DNA from: Psychrobacter maritimus
GTDB taxonomy: Bacteria > Pseudomonadota > Gammaproteobacteria > Pseudomonadales > Moraxellaceae
Reading direction: 5' to 3'
Assembly (NCBI RefSeq): GCF_904846345.1
Contig: NZ_CAJHAJ010000009.1
Coordinates: forward strand, 18,394 to 82,393
DNA length: 64,000 nt
Position 1 is the first letter of the stretch. The number at the start of each line of letters is the position of its first letter. The position numbers were made by a program, and so were the translations under genes. The notes below the pieces were generated by a model. It saw only the letters and a list, made by a program, of their open reading frames with translations, did not search any database and was not told where the DNA came from. Shown here piece after piece: positions 37,923-46,989 of the stretch.

Positions 37923-38978
37923 CTATAAACCAACCATTTTGGTAATAATTGCATAATGGTCTTCAAACATCATGGTGGCATCAAGCTCAGCAAGCGGTAG
38001 CCAAAAAGCCTTGGCAGCGTCATCACCGCCTTTTACTTTTGGTAAGCCTTTTGGGTCGTTTTTCAACTGAAAGTAAAAGGCTTGAGTAATCGTGCGCCCA
38101 CGTGCCGAGCGGTAAGGGTCGTCAAAGGTATGCTGACTATGACAAGAGCCGCGTAGTACCGGTTCAGGGACTTTTAGACGGGTTTCTTCGCGTAGCTCGC
38201 GGATACAGGCATCAAATAAAGTTTCTTTTGGATTCAAAAAGCCACCCGGTAATGCCCACAGCCCGCGCCCTGGCATACTGCGGCGCTCAACCAACAAAAT
38301 ATGCCCTGATTGCACGACCAAGGCATCAGCAGTCATAAAGGTTGGTGGGTAGGGCGCAGATTCCCATTGTCTTTTATATTTATCGACAAAATCCGCTTCT
38401 TCATGCAGGTTTTGATAAATATCAGTCTTTTTAAAGTCGTTGAGGACGTTGCGGGTCGACTCAGGGGTGCGCTCAGGCGTTGGCGTGGCACCCATCAGGT
38501 AGCTGTCACGAATAGGGGTGGCGGATAAATTGTGATAATTGGGCACAGAAACCGACGCCCAACTTGGGAATAATGACAAATAATACGATGAGCTGTCTTT
38601 TGAATGGCCAATCAGCCCAATGTCAGTTTGCAAGTCGCTAGTGACCGATTTGACGCCTGCTTGCACATATTGCAGCCAGCGCGTGTCATTGTAGAGTGCA
38701 TCGTCGAGTGCAACGCAGTGGATACGTGCTGCTTCTGCTGGCGAGTAGGCGTTTTTTATCATCGTCGCGCGCTCATCGACGCTAAATGGATTACGCAGAC
38801 TACGTGGTAAGTTAGCAGAACCGATCAGCATAATGACGTTATCGGCACGTTTTAAGGCTTCATCGACCACCGCTTTGTGACCGCAATGAAACGGCTGAAA
38901 GCGCCCAATAAATACCAAATAACGATAGTGTTTGTTTTTATCTGCATGCTGCTCTGCTGAATCGCTCATATACGCCAC
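37923..38978 (-). CDS. nadM: Bifunctional NMN adenylyltransferase / Nudix hydrolase
   Basis: The N-terminal half (about residues 18-190) is a nucleotidyltransferase with GRFQPFHCGHKAVV and SATPIRDSYL, the NadM signature for converting NMN and ATP to NAD. The C-terminal half (from about 210) is a Nudix domain with GGFLNPKETLFDACIREL and REET; the box ends in Arg-Leu rather than Gly. The Nudix part of related fusions cleaves ADP-ribose. Length is 351 aa. It sits upstream of nadV on the same strand, which completes a two-step salvage of nicotinamide. Confidence 0.95.
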   Translation of the reverse strand: MAYMSDSAEQHADKNKHYRYLVFIGRFQPFHCGHKAVVDEALKRADNVIMLIGSANLPRSLRNPFSVDERATMIKNAYSPAEAARIHCVALDDALYNDTRWLQYVQAGVKSVTSDLQTDIGLIGHSKDSSSYYLSLFPSWASVSVPNYHNLSATPIRDSYLMGATPTPERTPESTRNVLNDFKKTDIYQNLHEEADFVDKYKRQWESAPYPPTFMTADALVVQSGHILLVERRSMPGRGLWALPGGFLNPKETLFDACIRELREETRLKVPEPVLRGSCHSQHTFDDPYRSARGRTITQAFYFQLKNDPKGLPKVKGGDDAAKAFWLPLAELDATMMFEDHYAIITKMVGL

Positions 38979-39135
38979 TTTCCTACTACTGATATTTCAT
39001 TGATTAAAAAAAGTAATGCCGCCAATACTGACACAGCATGGGAGTTGCTGACAAGTGCAAAGATGTTTAGAGGGGTATCACCATTGGCTATTACCTGTAT
39101 TCAAGTTTATTCAGACAAATAAATATAAGACTCTT

Positions 39136-40149
39136 TTAATTGGCATGCTCATCAATCCACGCAGTAACCGTTGGCCAAATCTCTTTGGCGGCAGGGCGGC
39201 TGTTTAAGATGCGGCTATGGGTGTAATCGTCTAAATCGCCATTAATAATTGAGTATTCGCGAAAAACGTTATCAGGATTGCTAAAATCGTTAAAAAGTGA
39301 CTGGCAGCCTTGAGAAGGCGAGATAAATGTATCACCCTTGGCGCTGATGGCATAAATCGGCGTGGTAATCTTTGCCATATATTGTCGATAATCAAAGCAG
39401 TCATCATCCGTTAACTGAATAGCATTTTTCTGACGGTTATGATTATCAAAAGCGCTGTCTTTGACACCAGCAGCGTCTATATCTTTTTGCTTAATAAAAT
39501 GACTGTGAAAGTTTTTACGCAAATTCCATTCGTACCATTGATTCATGGTGTGATGGCTTTCGTTAATGGGTCCCATGTTGAGTTTTCTAGCAGGTATATA
39601 GCCGAATATACGCGTAAATAGTTTAGCAGCGACTATTTTAAAATAGTTCTTCGGATTGACTATTGCACCATAAACTTGGCAAGCAAACATACTGATACTA
39701 TTGATTTTAGCGATGTAATGCGGATTTTGGATTAAAAACATCGTTAAGCAAGCACCGCCGCCGCTATGAGTGACGCAGTGTAAATTGCTGAGCTTTAATT
39801 CATTAAATAAATAATCGAAAGTGGCAGCAAAATCGTAGGTTGCGACGGTTTCAAAGTTGAATTTGTCCTTTGATAACGAGCTTGCGCCATGACCGCGCCA
39901 CTCCATGATATAACAATGATGGCCAAGCTCAGCTAGGTATTCAGCGATTCTTAAGCAGGTGTTTTTATCTGAAAAAGTACCATGCGTTAAGAAAATGTTT
40001 TGCCCTTGATTAGCAGTGTCATTGTTAGCAGAGCCATTGTTAGTATCAACATTAGAACATTGATGGGTTTTTTGACTATCGAATATCTCCCAAATAGCGA
40101 TTTGCACCTTATCTTTGGTCGTCACTAACGTTAGATTCTCAGTCATCAT
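39136..40149 (-). CDS. Alpha/beta hydrolase
   Basis: The 337-aa protein shows LTHGTFSDK (oxyanion region), the nucleophile elbow THSGGG near residue 128, and MEWRGHGASS. The acid and His are probably in ISAKGDTFISPSQG and DDYTHSRIL. Near residue 195 QWYEWNLRKNFHSHFI resembles a segment in the hydrolase at 29950. There is no signal peptide. An Asn-rich low-complexity loop (residues 33-50) is unusual. Substrate unknown. Upstream of an AhpD-like gene in tandem. Confidence 0.85.
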   Translation of the reverse strand: MMTENLTLVTTKDKVQIAIWEIFDSQKTHQCSNVDTNNGSANNDTANQGQNIFLTHGTFSDKNTCLRIAEYLAELGHHCYIMEWRGHGASSLSKDKFNFETVATYDFAATFDYLFNELKLSNLHCVTHSGGGACLTMFLIQNPHYIAKINSISMFACQVYGAIVNPKNYFKIVAAKLFTRIFGYIPARKLNMGPINESHHTMNQWYEWNLRKNFHSHFIKQKDIDAAGVKDSAFDNHNRQKNAIQLTDDDCFDYRQYMAKITTPIYAISAKGDTFISPSQGCQSLFNDFSNPDNVFREYSIINGDLDDYTHSRILNSRPAAKEIWPTVTAWIDEHAN

Positions 40150-40256
40150 AAAGATTTTCTCTTAAACTCATACCATGCTTATTAGTATATAAATGCCGTA
40201 ATGGCTAAGTTATAGCACAACTTAGCCATTTATAGTTATGCTTCCATAACTGTGAG

Positions 40257-40292
40257 TCTACAGATATGAATGAATCTACAGGTATGAATCTA
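40257..40292. repeat. 18-bp tandem duplication
   Basis: TCTACAGATATGAATGAA is followed at once by TCTACAGGTATGAATCTA, between the hydrolase gene and the AhpD terminator. Confidence 0.85.
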
Positions 40293-40321
40293 GGATATGA
40301 GAGCTATCAGCATCGTATAGA

Positions 40322-40364
40322 CAAAAAAACTGCCAGTGATGGATTTAATCACTGGCAGTTTTTT
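40322..40364. terminator. Terminator downstream of AhpD-like gene
   Basis: The hairpin AAAAAAACTGCCAGTGAT / ATCACTGGCAGTTTTTT is strong and has T-runs on both strands. Confidence 0.92.
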
Positions 40365-40391
40365 AACAATGAAGCTGATTAAGAATAAGGT

Positions 40392-40739
40392 TTAAGCGTC
40401 TTTACTAAACTCATTAAAGGAAGCAACGGCTTCGGCAGCGTACATCATTGACGGACCGCCGCCCATATAAACACACATGCCCAAGGTTTCAGCGACTTCT
40501 TGCTCGGTGGCGCCAAGTTGTACCAATGCTTTGGTATGAAAACCGATACAAGCATCACAGCGCGCGCCAACCGCTAAGGCGAGGGCAATCAGCTCTTTGG
40601 TTTTTTTGTCCAATACGCCATCTGCGGTTGCCGCTGCACCGAGCTGCGAAAAGGCTCTGCTGGTTTCAGGGATATGCTTGTGTAATTTTGCCATATTGGT
40701 TGAAACGTGTTTGGTGATGTCTTTAAATGATTTAGTCAT
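40392..40739 (-). CDS. Carboxymuconolactone decarboxylase / AhpD-like protein
   Basis: This 115-aa helical protein has the AhpD-type redox motif Cys61-Asp-Ala-Cys64 followed by IGFHTK (His68), in the order expected for alkylhydroperoxidase-like cores. KELIALALAVGARCDACI is typical. It probably acts as a small peroxidase-type or disulfide-active protein; substrate and partner are unknown. The AGGAGC ribosome site is good. Confidence 0.92.
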   Translation of the reverse strand: MTKSFKDITKHVSTNMAKLHKHIPETSRAFSQLGAAATADGVLDKKTKELIALALAVGARCDACIGFHTKALVQLGATEQEVAETLGMCVYMGGGPSMMYAAEAVASFNEFSKDA

Positions 40740-41398
40740 GGGATGGATGCTCCTCGTTACGCCAGATTAAAACGCTTATAAAGTCTTATACAGTACAAGC
40801 GCGGTTTATTGAATGTGAGTTCAATGCAAACGTATTTTTAGGTAAAAACTGCTACGTTTTCTTGAACGGTTATTTCAATCATGCAATAGGCTAGGTATTG
40901 AATTTGAAAGTTTTTGTTATATTTAATTATAATATATAAAATTATATATTAAATCAAGAGGCTTATTTGATTTGCTTACGCCAAAATTGAACGGATGCGT
41001 TCATGAGGCTATGGCTTTTTAAAGACTTTAAATGGTTTTTGTTGACTAAGTACATGGATAAGGCTAATAAATGTAAAATGCTGATTATCATTAAATAAGC
41101 GCTTTAAACTTGATAAGTTGGCTTGCGGTCTTAATATAGAATGGACAATTACGATAAATGGATTATTAAGGTAGCAGTCAGGCCACTACTAAATCGCAGT
41201 AGCACGGTCGGAATTATGCGTTAAGTGCGCTATAATAGAGCGAATAACTGCTAACGAATACAACCGTCATGACGGTTAAAGCAATAAAACCATATACCAA
41301 GATGATGGATAATCTCATTTATCCCACCCTCACATGACATTGACGACACAGTAGACGTGACCAATATAACGCTTGTGTCATAACACATAGGAAGCATT
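40740..41398. other. Divergent region between AhpD-like gene and nfuA
   Basis: These 659 AT-rich bases contain a TATAAT at 41231-41236 (line GCGCTATAATAGAGCG) that could be the nfuA -10. The matching -35 is weak. A palindrome-like run of TATA near 40925-40950 is also seen. I recognise no IscR box. Confidence 0.4.
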
Positions 41399-42082
41399 AT
41401 GAGTGAACACAATCCAACTGATACTCAAGTAGAACCTGCTGCCGATTACGAGTCAGCGTTAGATACTGAGCAAACGGAAGCCAAAAGTAACATCACCATC
41501 ACTGAAGCCGCGCAAGGTTATTTGGCAGATTTACTGGCGAAACAAGATACCGATGGTATCGGTGTGCGTATCTTCGTTGAGCATCCAGGTACGCCGCGTG
41601 CTGAGTGCTGCATGGCTTATAATCAGCCGGGCGAAGAAGACAGCGCTGATTTGAAATTTACTTATGACAATTTTTCGGCATTTATTGAAGCGGCATCGGT
41701 CCCTTATTTAGAAGATGCGGTGATTGATTATAATAAAGACCGTTTCGGTGGGCAGCTGACATTCCGTGCGCCAAACTCAAAAGTGCCAAAAGTCGGTGCC
41801 GATGCCAGTGTCGAAGAGCGTATCAACTATGTCTTGCAGTCTGAGATTAACCCAAGCTTGGCCGCTCATGGCGGTGATGTACAGCTGCTTGAATTGATTG
41901 ATGAAGAAGGCGTTGGTCTGACCGCCGTATTAAAGTTCGGTGGCGGTTGCCAAGGCTGTTCAGCGGTTGATATGACGTTACGTCAAGGCGTTGAAGTACA
42001 GTTAAAACAGCAGATTCCAGAGCTGACGCAAGTGATTGATGAGACCGATCATACCCGTACGGAAAACGCTTACTATAAATAA
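41399..42082 (+). CDS. nfuA: Fe-S biogenesis protein NfuA
   Basis: NfuA receives and delivers 4Fe-4S clusters. The N-terminal degenerate A-type domain (about residues 33-125) is followed by a C-terminal Nfu domain with the cluster-binding Cys184 and Cys187 ([13 protein letters not shown]). At 227 aa it is slightly longer than E. coli NfuA (191) because of an acidic N-terminal stretch of about 30 residues. It is monocistronic, with a terminator at 42213. Confidence 0.96.
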   Translation: MSEHNPTDTQVEPAADYESALDTEQTEAKSNITITEAAQGYLADLLAKQDTDGIGVRIFVEHPGTPRAECCMAYNQPGEEDSADLKFTYDNFSAFIEAASVPYLEDAVIDYNKDRFGGQLTFRAPNSKVPKVGADASVEERINYVLQSEINPSLAAHGGDVQLLELIDEEGVGLTAVLKFGGGCQGCSAVDMTLRQGVEVQLKQQIPELTQVIDETDHTRTENAYYK

Positions 42083-42212
42083 AAAATGATGAATCGTTAT
42101 AAAAATAGCGCCGATATCACCTAGGAATATGCTTATTAGTTTCATTGCTTATAAATATTGCTTATGAATATTTGTCATTAAGAGATGAGAAATTTGCTAT
42201 TCTTTTAATAAA

Positions 42213-42245
42213 GAAGCTGGGTTATGATTAACTCAGCTTTTTTTA
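42213..42245 (+). terminator. Terminator after nfuA
   Basis: The hairpin AAGCTGGGTTA / TTAACTCAGCTT is followed by seven T residues. Confidence 0.88.
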
Positions 42246-42366
42246 TGATTGTTGCTTTTTTATTATGACTGTCGTTTAGTGATAGATATCTTAGTATGAA
42301 TTTTTTAAAACATTTTTTAATCATAAAATCTTGATTTAATAATTAACGAATATATAGGAGCACATT

Positions 42367-43671
42367 ATGAGTGATGGACAACCAGCTAAGCAAAATACCC
42401 AGCGTCTTGAGACCTTGGCAATTCATGCCGGCTATACTGTAGAGCCAACAACCAAAGCGGTCGCCGTGCCTATTTATCATACCAGCTCGTATGCGTTTGA
42501 TAATACCCAACATGGCGCGGATTTGTTCGATCTAAAAGTTGCTGGTAACATTTATACCCGTATCATGAACCCGACCAACGCCGTATTAGAAGAGCGTGTG
42601 GCGGCACTTGAAGGCGGTATTGGCGCACTTGCGGTAGCGTCTGGTATGGCGGCCATCACTTATGCGATCCAAACCATTTGTGAAGCGGGCGATAATATCG
42701 TCGCAGTATCAACGCTATATGGCGGCACTTATAATCTATTTGCGCATGCTTTGCCGCGCCAAGGTATCGAAGTCCGCTTTTTTGACCATAAAAACCCTGA
42801 AGCGATTCGCGATTTAATCGATGACAAAACCAAGATGGTCTTTGCGGAAAGTATTGGTAACCCATTAGGTAACATCGTTGATATCCAAGCACTGAGTGAT
42901 ATCGCGCATGAATACGGCGTACCAGTAGTGATTGATAGCACGGTTGCGACTCCGGCGTTATGCCGTCCATTTGAGTTTGGTGCTGATATTGTCATTCATT
43001 CATTGACCAAATATATGAGCGGTACCGGTACTTCGATTGGCGGGGCGATTGTTGATAGCGGAACTTTTCCTTGGGGCGATTACCCTGAGCGTTTCCCACT
43101 ATTAAATACCCCAGATGAAAGCTATCATGGCGTAAACTTCGTCAAGGACGTTGGCGCAGCGGCCTTTATCGCTCGTGCTCGCGTGGCACCACTGCGTAAT
43201 ACCGGCGCGGCACTTAGCCCGCTCAATGCTTTTAGTATTTTACAGGGCTTACAGACTTTAGGTTTACGTATGGAGCGTCATGTCCAAAACGCCCAAGCGG
43301 TTGCCGAATATCTACGCGACCATGATAAAGTTGCTTGGGTGAAATATGCCGGTTTGCCAGACCATCCTGAGCATGAGCTTGCTAAGAAATATATGAAAGG
43401 CACGCCATCCGCTATTTTAACCTTTGGGGTAAAAGGTGGCTTGGAAGCAGGCGCGCGCTTTATTGATGCGCTGCAACTGATTACGCGCTTGGTTAATATC
43501 GGTGATGCTAAATCACTCGCTTGTCACCCAGCCACTACTACCCATCGTCAGCTCAACGAGCAAGAGCTAGAGAATGCTGGGGTAAGCACGGATATGGTCC
43601 GTCTATCGATTGGTATTGAGCACATTGAAGATATTAAAGCTGATTTAGAGCAAGCACTTGCCGCTGCTTAA
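42367..43671 (+). CDS. O-acetylhomoserine sulfhydrylase (MetY family)
   Basis: This PLP-dependent Cys/Met metabolism enzyme shows ETLAIHAGY near the start, SGMAAITYAIQTI, and the PLP Lys in HSLTKYMSGTGTS near residue 214. At 434 aa and with the long C-terminal block it matches O-acetylhomoserine aminocarboxypropyltransferase rather than cystathionine beta/gamma lyases. It makes homocysteine from O-acetylhomoserine and sulfide. Ribosome site AGGAGC. A terminator follows. Confidence 0.93.
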   Translation: MSDGQPAKQNTQRLETLAIHAGYTVEPTTKAVAVPIYHTSSYAFDNTQHGADLFDLKVAGNIYTRIMNPTNAVLEERVAALEGGIGALAVASGMAAITYAIQTICEAGDNIVAVSTLYGGTYNLFAHALPRQGIEVRFFDHKNPEAIRDLIDDKTKMVFAESIGNPLGNIVDIQALSDIAHEYGVPVVIDSTVATPALCRPFEFGADIVIHSLTKYMSGTGTSIGGAIVDSGTFPWGDYPERFPLLNTPDESYHGVNFVKDVGAAAFIARARVAPLRNTGAALSPLNAFSILQGLQTLGLRMERHVQNAQAVAEYLRDHDKVAWVKYAGLPDHPEHELAKKYMKGTPSAILTFGVKGGLEAGARFIDALQLITRLVNIGDAKSLACHPATTTHRQLNEQELENAGVSTDMVRLSIGIEHIEDIKADLEQALAAA

Positions 43672-43707
43672 TTAAGCAATAGCTTTCTTCTGCTTTGTAA
43701 ATGAATA

Positions 43708-43742
43708 CTAAAAAGCCCATATCTTAGGATATGGGCTTTTTA
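43708..43742 (+). terminator. Terminator after sulfhydrylase gene
   Basis: The hairpin AAAAAGCCCATATC / GATATGGGCTTTTT lies about 37 bp past the stop codon. Confidence 0.92.
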
Positions 43743-43789
43743 GTATTAGATGCGAAAGACTTGTAGTTAAACCTTAAATAAAAGCGCGA

Positions 43790-43890
43790 AACTATTATAA
43801 GGTGTTACTGGTACAAATTTTACTTGCTTGCTGTGCGACTTCGTAACTCCAGAGGCTGCGCAAAATTTATCCCAGCAGCACTTTTTTATT
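43790..43890. repeat. Dispersed palindromic repeat, copy 2
   Basis: Inner arms at 43802-43821 and 43862-43881 pair imperfectly. The core reads ACTTGCTTGCTG and AGAGGCTGCG, as in the other copies. It lies in the convergent space between the sulfhydrylase terminator and the 3' end of the PfkB kinase gene. Confidence 0.8.
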
Positions 43891-43968
43891 AGGGGCAAAC
43901 TAGAAATGCCTTCTAAAGCACTTAGAAACTTAGGTTTTTAGCGCTTTAGTAATCAAACAATCTAACAG

Positions 43969-44988
43969 CTACACAGTTAAAACACGGCGTGAGATATCTT
44001 GATACTCTTGCGATGATAAGCGTGGACCAAACTGCTGAATCACTTGTGCGGCTACTTCGCTGGCAAGTCGTCCGCATTCTGGCAAGCTATAGTGCTGCGA
44101 TAAAGCATATAAAAACGCCCCAGAATAGTTATCACCAGCGCCATTGGTATCGATAACATTGGCAACAGCTGGCGTCGGAATCTCATAAATTTCAATCTCA
44201 GACTCATCATTTGGCTTATGGGCGATGATGGCACCATTTGGACCATCGGTAACAACCGCCGTTTGGCAATGCTCAAGTAAAGCTCGCGCTGCCGATTTGT
44301 GCTGTTTTTTATCGGTGAATAATTTGGCTTCTTCACTATTACAAAATATCACCGCGACTTTATTGCCGAGCATATTGAGCAAACCTTCTTTGGCAAACTT
44401 TACCACCGCAGGATCAGCAAAGCTGACGGCGATTTTGGCACCATGGATGCCTGCTTGTTGGCGCAGTTGGGTCATTGCGGGCTGAATACCTTCAGACATC
44501 GCCAGATAACCTTCTAAATATAACCAGCCAGCTTGGGTTAGTGCCTCAAAGTCGACGTTATCCGCGGTAATATCGCTTGAAGTACCAAGGAAGGTTTGCA
44601 TGGTACGCTCGCCATCTTCGGTCACTGCCACCACGCACGAACCGGTCACACCGCCTGCATGGATTGACTGAGGGGAAGTGGCAACGCCTGCTTCATGTAA
44701 GTCTTTTAGATAAAATTTGCCTTGTTTATCATCGCCGATGCGGCAGGCATAAAAAGGTTTACCGCCTAAGCTTGCAAAGGTATACATCGCATTGGCCGCT
44801 GAGCCGCCGCCCGCTTGTTTTGATGGCGCAATCTCGGCCAGCTTAAAATACGCCAATAATTGCTGCTGCTCTTCGAGTCCTGCCAGCGTCATATTGCCTT
44901 TGGTCAGGTCAGTTTCTTCTAGCGCTACATCTGACAGCAGATATTCGTGGTCAACCAAGGCATTACCTATCGCCATCACATCGTACAT
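43969..44988 (-). CDS. PfkB-family sugar/adenosine kinase
   Basis: The 339-aa protein has PfkB features: GNALVDHEYLL at the start, GGGSAANAMYTFA near residue 60, and the ATP-binding, catalytic Asp motif DTNGAGDNYSGAFLYAL near residue 265. This resembles the adenosine kinase-like branch. Substrate unproven. It ends at the palindromic repeat and has a 15-bp duplication just upstream of its start. Confidence 0.9.
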   Translation of the reverse strand: MYDVMAIGNALVDHEYLLSDVALEETDLTKGNMTLAGLEEQQQLLAYFKLAEIAPSKQAGGGSAANAMYTFASLGGKPFYACRIGDDKQGKFYLKDLHEAGVATSPQSIHAGGVTGSCVVAVTEDGERTMQTFLGTSSDITADNVDFEALTQAGWLYLEGYLAMSEGIQPAMTQLRQQAGIHGAKIAVSFADPAVVKFAKEGLLNMLGNKVAVIFCNSEEAKLFTDKKQHKSAARALLEHCQTAVVTDGPNGAIIAHKPNDESEIEIYEIPTPAVANVIDTNGAGDNYSGAFLYALSQHYSLPECGRLASEVAAQVIQQFGPRLSSQEYQDISRRVLTV

Positions 44989-45008
44989 TATGTCTCTCTC
45001 CTCAATGA

Positions 45009-45038
45009 ATTTATCAATGCTTAATTTATCAATGCTTC
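45009..45038. repeat. 15-bp tandem duplication upstream of PfkB gene
   Basis: ATTTATCAATGCTTA is followed at once by ATTTATCAATGCTTC. Confidence 0.9.
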
Positions 45039-45060
45039 GCTTATTTTTTTATAGTAAAAA

Positions 45061-46020
45061 CTATTCTACTTGTAGCTCAAGTAGGCGCTGATAGAGCGCA
45101 TTCTTTTTGACGCCTGTGATATCGGCAGCTAAGGCAGCCGCTTTTTTAACCGATAAATCCTCTAGTAAGCGCTGTAATAATTTATCATGAATACTGATAT
45201 CGTCATCGTCTTGCGCCACATTTACCCCAGCAACGACGACGACAATTTCACCGCGTTGCTGATTGTCATCGGCTTTAACAAATTCAACCAATTCGCCAAG
45301 CGTGCTTTTATGCACGGTCTCAAAGGTTTTGGTCAATTCACGGCAAAACGTCACTTCACGCTCTGCACCAAAGATAGCAGCCATATCTTCTAAGCTGGCA
45401 ATAATACGATGCGGCGCTTCATAAAATATCAAGGTTTCGGTACGTGCATTCAGAGCCGTTAATTGTTTTTGGCGACCGTGGGTTTTGGCCGGTAAAAAAC
45501 CAATAAAGCTAAAGCGATCTGAGGGCAATCCTGCAACCGATAATGCAGCAATAGCAGCAGAGGCACCAATAATAGGGGAGACGCGAACGCCAGCAGCATG
45601 GGCTGCTTGCACCAATTGATAACCGGGGTCACTAATCAGCGGCGTGCCAGCATCACTAATCAGCGCAACCGAATGACCTTGCTGAATCATCTCAATAATT
45701 TTGGGGGTTTGAATGGCGCTATTATGTTCATGATAGGCCCAAAGCTTATTATGACCTTTTTGCTTGGTAGCGCTATCAGCATCTTTTGCAGCGTCAGTTG
45801 TACTGGTATCGCTATCGCTATCGTTAGCAGTAGTTTCTTTCGTATCTTTGGTATGGATACCAAAATGTGATAACAGCTTGCCTGAAGTGCGGGTGTCTTC
45901 ACAGGCGATGATAGCAACCTGCTTTAGGGTATCGATTGCGTGCGGTGTCATGTCGCTCAAATTACCAATCGGCGTGGCAACGATATAAAGACAAGCTGGC
46001 ATCGCGGTAGGGCTAGACAT
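45061..46020 (-). CDS. rsmI: 16S rRNA 2'-O-methyltransferase RsmI
   Basis: RsmI methylates ribose at C1402 of 16S rRNA. The family motifs are VATPIGNLSDM, ACEDTRTSGKLL, SDAGTPLISDPGY and FYEAPHRI. The tetrapyrrole-methylase fold is followed by a C-terminal helix region (SVKKAAALAADITGVKKNALY). An insertion of about 33 Asp/Thr/Ser/Lys residues near 56-88, between HFGIHTK and LWAYHEHN, is not seen in E. coli RsmI. It is divergent from yraN, with 141 bp between the starts. Confidence 0.96.
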   Translation of the reverse strand: MSSPTAMPACLYIVATPIGNLSDMTPHAIDTLKQVAIIACEDTRTSGKLLSHFGIHTKDTKETTANDSDSDTSTTDAAKDADSATKQKGHNKLWAYHEHNSAIQTPKIIEMIQQGHSVALISDAGTPLISDPGYQLVQAAHAAGVRVSPIIGASAAIAALSVAGLPSDRFSFIGFLPAKTHGRQKQLTALNARTETLIFYEAPHRIIASLEDMAAIFGAEREVTFCRELTKTFETVHKSTLGELVEFVKADDNQQRGEIVVVVAGVNVAQDDDDISIHDKLLQRLLEDLSVKKAAALAADITGVKKNALYQRLLELQVE

Positions 46021-46161
46021 GAAAACCTCTGAGTATTAAGAAAGAATATTAAAGTATTAAGGAAGAGCATTAAAAACGAATATTAAAAATGTGTGGCGCT
46101 ATAAAGGCTGATTTAAATAAAAAGTCAGTCAGCATAAGAACGCGAAAGTGGTTAGTTTAGC

Positions 46162-46677
46162 ATGATGTGCTATGATAATTCTGAAATGTTCAGCGGGCCC
46201 ATAGACGTGATGGCAAATGACAAACCGTTAACCCTTACTTCACCGACACAGCGTCAAGGCAGCCGTTTTGAGCAGCAGGCGTGTGAGTTTTTACAAGCGC
46301 AAGGCTTGATATTGGTGGCGCAAAATTGGCAGCAGCCAAAAGTGGGTGAGCTTGACTTAATTATGCTAGAAAAAGGGCAGACGTGGTCGACGCTTGTCTT
46401 TATTGAAGTGCGGCAACGGCAGCGTTCAGGATTTGGTGATGCCGCCCTTAGCGTGACAAAAAATAAGCAAAATAAGATTATCAAAGCAGCGCGTTATTTT
46501 TTGCAGCAGCATCCTGAATATAGTGAGTATGACTGTCGGTTTGATGTGATTGCCTATGATACCCATGCTAATAGTAATGCCAATAATAAAAACAAGAGGA
46601 ATGATACCAATCAAGCACCGTTAATAAATACGCAAGCAGAATGGTTACAAGGCGCTTTTATCGCCTCAGCTTGGTAA
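46162..46677 (+). CDS. yraN: YraN/UPF0102 family protein
   Basis: This is a small nuclease-fold protein of unknown role. The family segment RQGSRFEQQACEFLQAQGLILVAQNW is followed by GELDLIMLEKG and FIEVRQR, the YraN motif that resembles Holliday-junction resolvase-type catalytic residues. The first ATG at 46162 lacks a good ribosome site; another in-frame ATG at 46210 is possible. At about 171 aa it is longer than the family (about 120) because of an Asn/Lys-rich tail insertion near residues 135-155. Confidence 0.88.
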   Translation: MMCYDNSEMFSGPIDVMANDKPLTLTSPTQRQGSRFEQQACEFLQAQGLILVAQNWQQPKVGELDLIMLEKGQTWSTLVFIEVRQRQRSGFGDAALSVTKNKQNKIIKAARYFLQQHPEYSEYDCRFDVIAYDTHANSNANNKNKRNDTNQAPLINTQAEWLQGAFIASAW

Positions 46678-46989
46678 TCATAGTAATAAGATTTTTGAGG
46701 ACTTAAATAGTTTGAAAGTTAAGTGCTTTGAAAGTTAAGTGCTTTGAAAGTTAAGTGCTTTGAAAGCTTAAGTAGTTTAAAAGTTAAGTGGATGTAAAGG
46801 TTAAATTAAACGGTAAAATAAATGCCAGCATCACGCTATCGTTACCAAAAGCCTAACCGCCTAGCGTAAAAATTCAGTAAAGTAGCTGAACTAAAAATTA
46901 TTAATTGAAGCGAAGTCGTATTATTCTCACTACGACTTATTAGCACTATTCATCATTTAATTATTACATCATGTTCTAAGAGGTAAATC
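46678..46989. other. Intergenic region between yraN and BON gene
   Basis: This stretch is dominated by the 16-bp repeat array at 46711-46791. The remainder is AT-rich and contains the BON gene upstream region. No gene seen. Confidence 0.6.
46711..46791. repeat. 16-bp tandem repeat array (5 units)
   Basis: Three exact copies of TTTGAAAGTTAAGTGC (46711, 46727 and 46743) are followed by two diverged units, one of 17 bp. It is the most regular repeat in the window. Confidence 0.95.
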
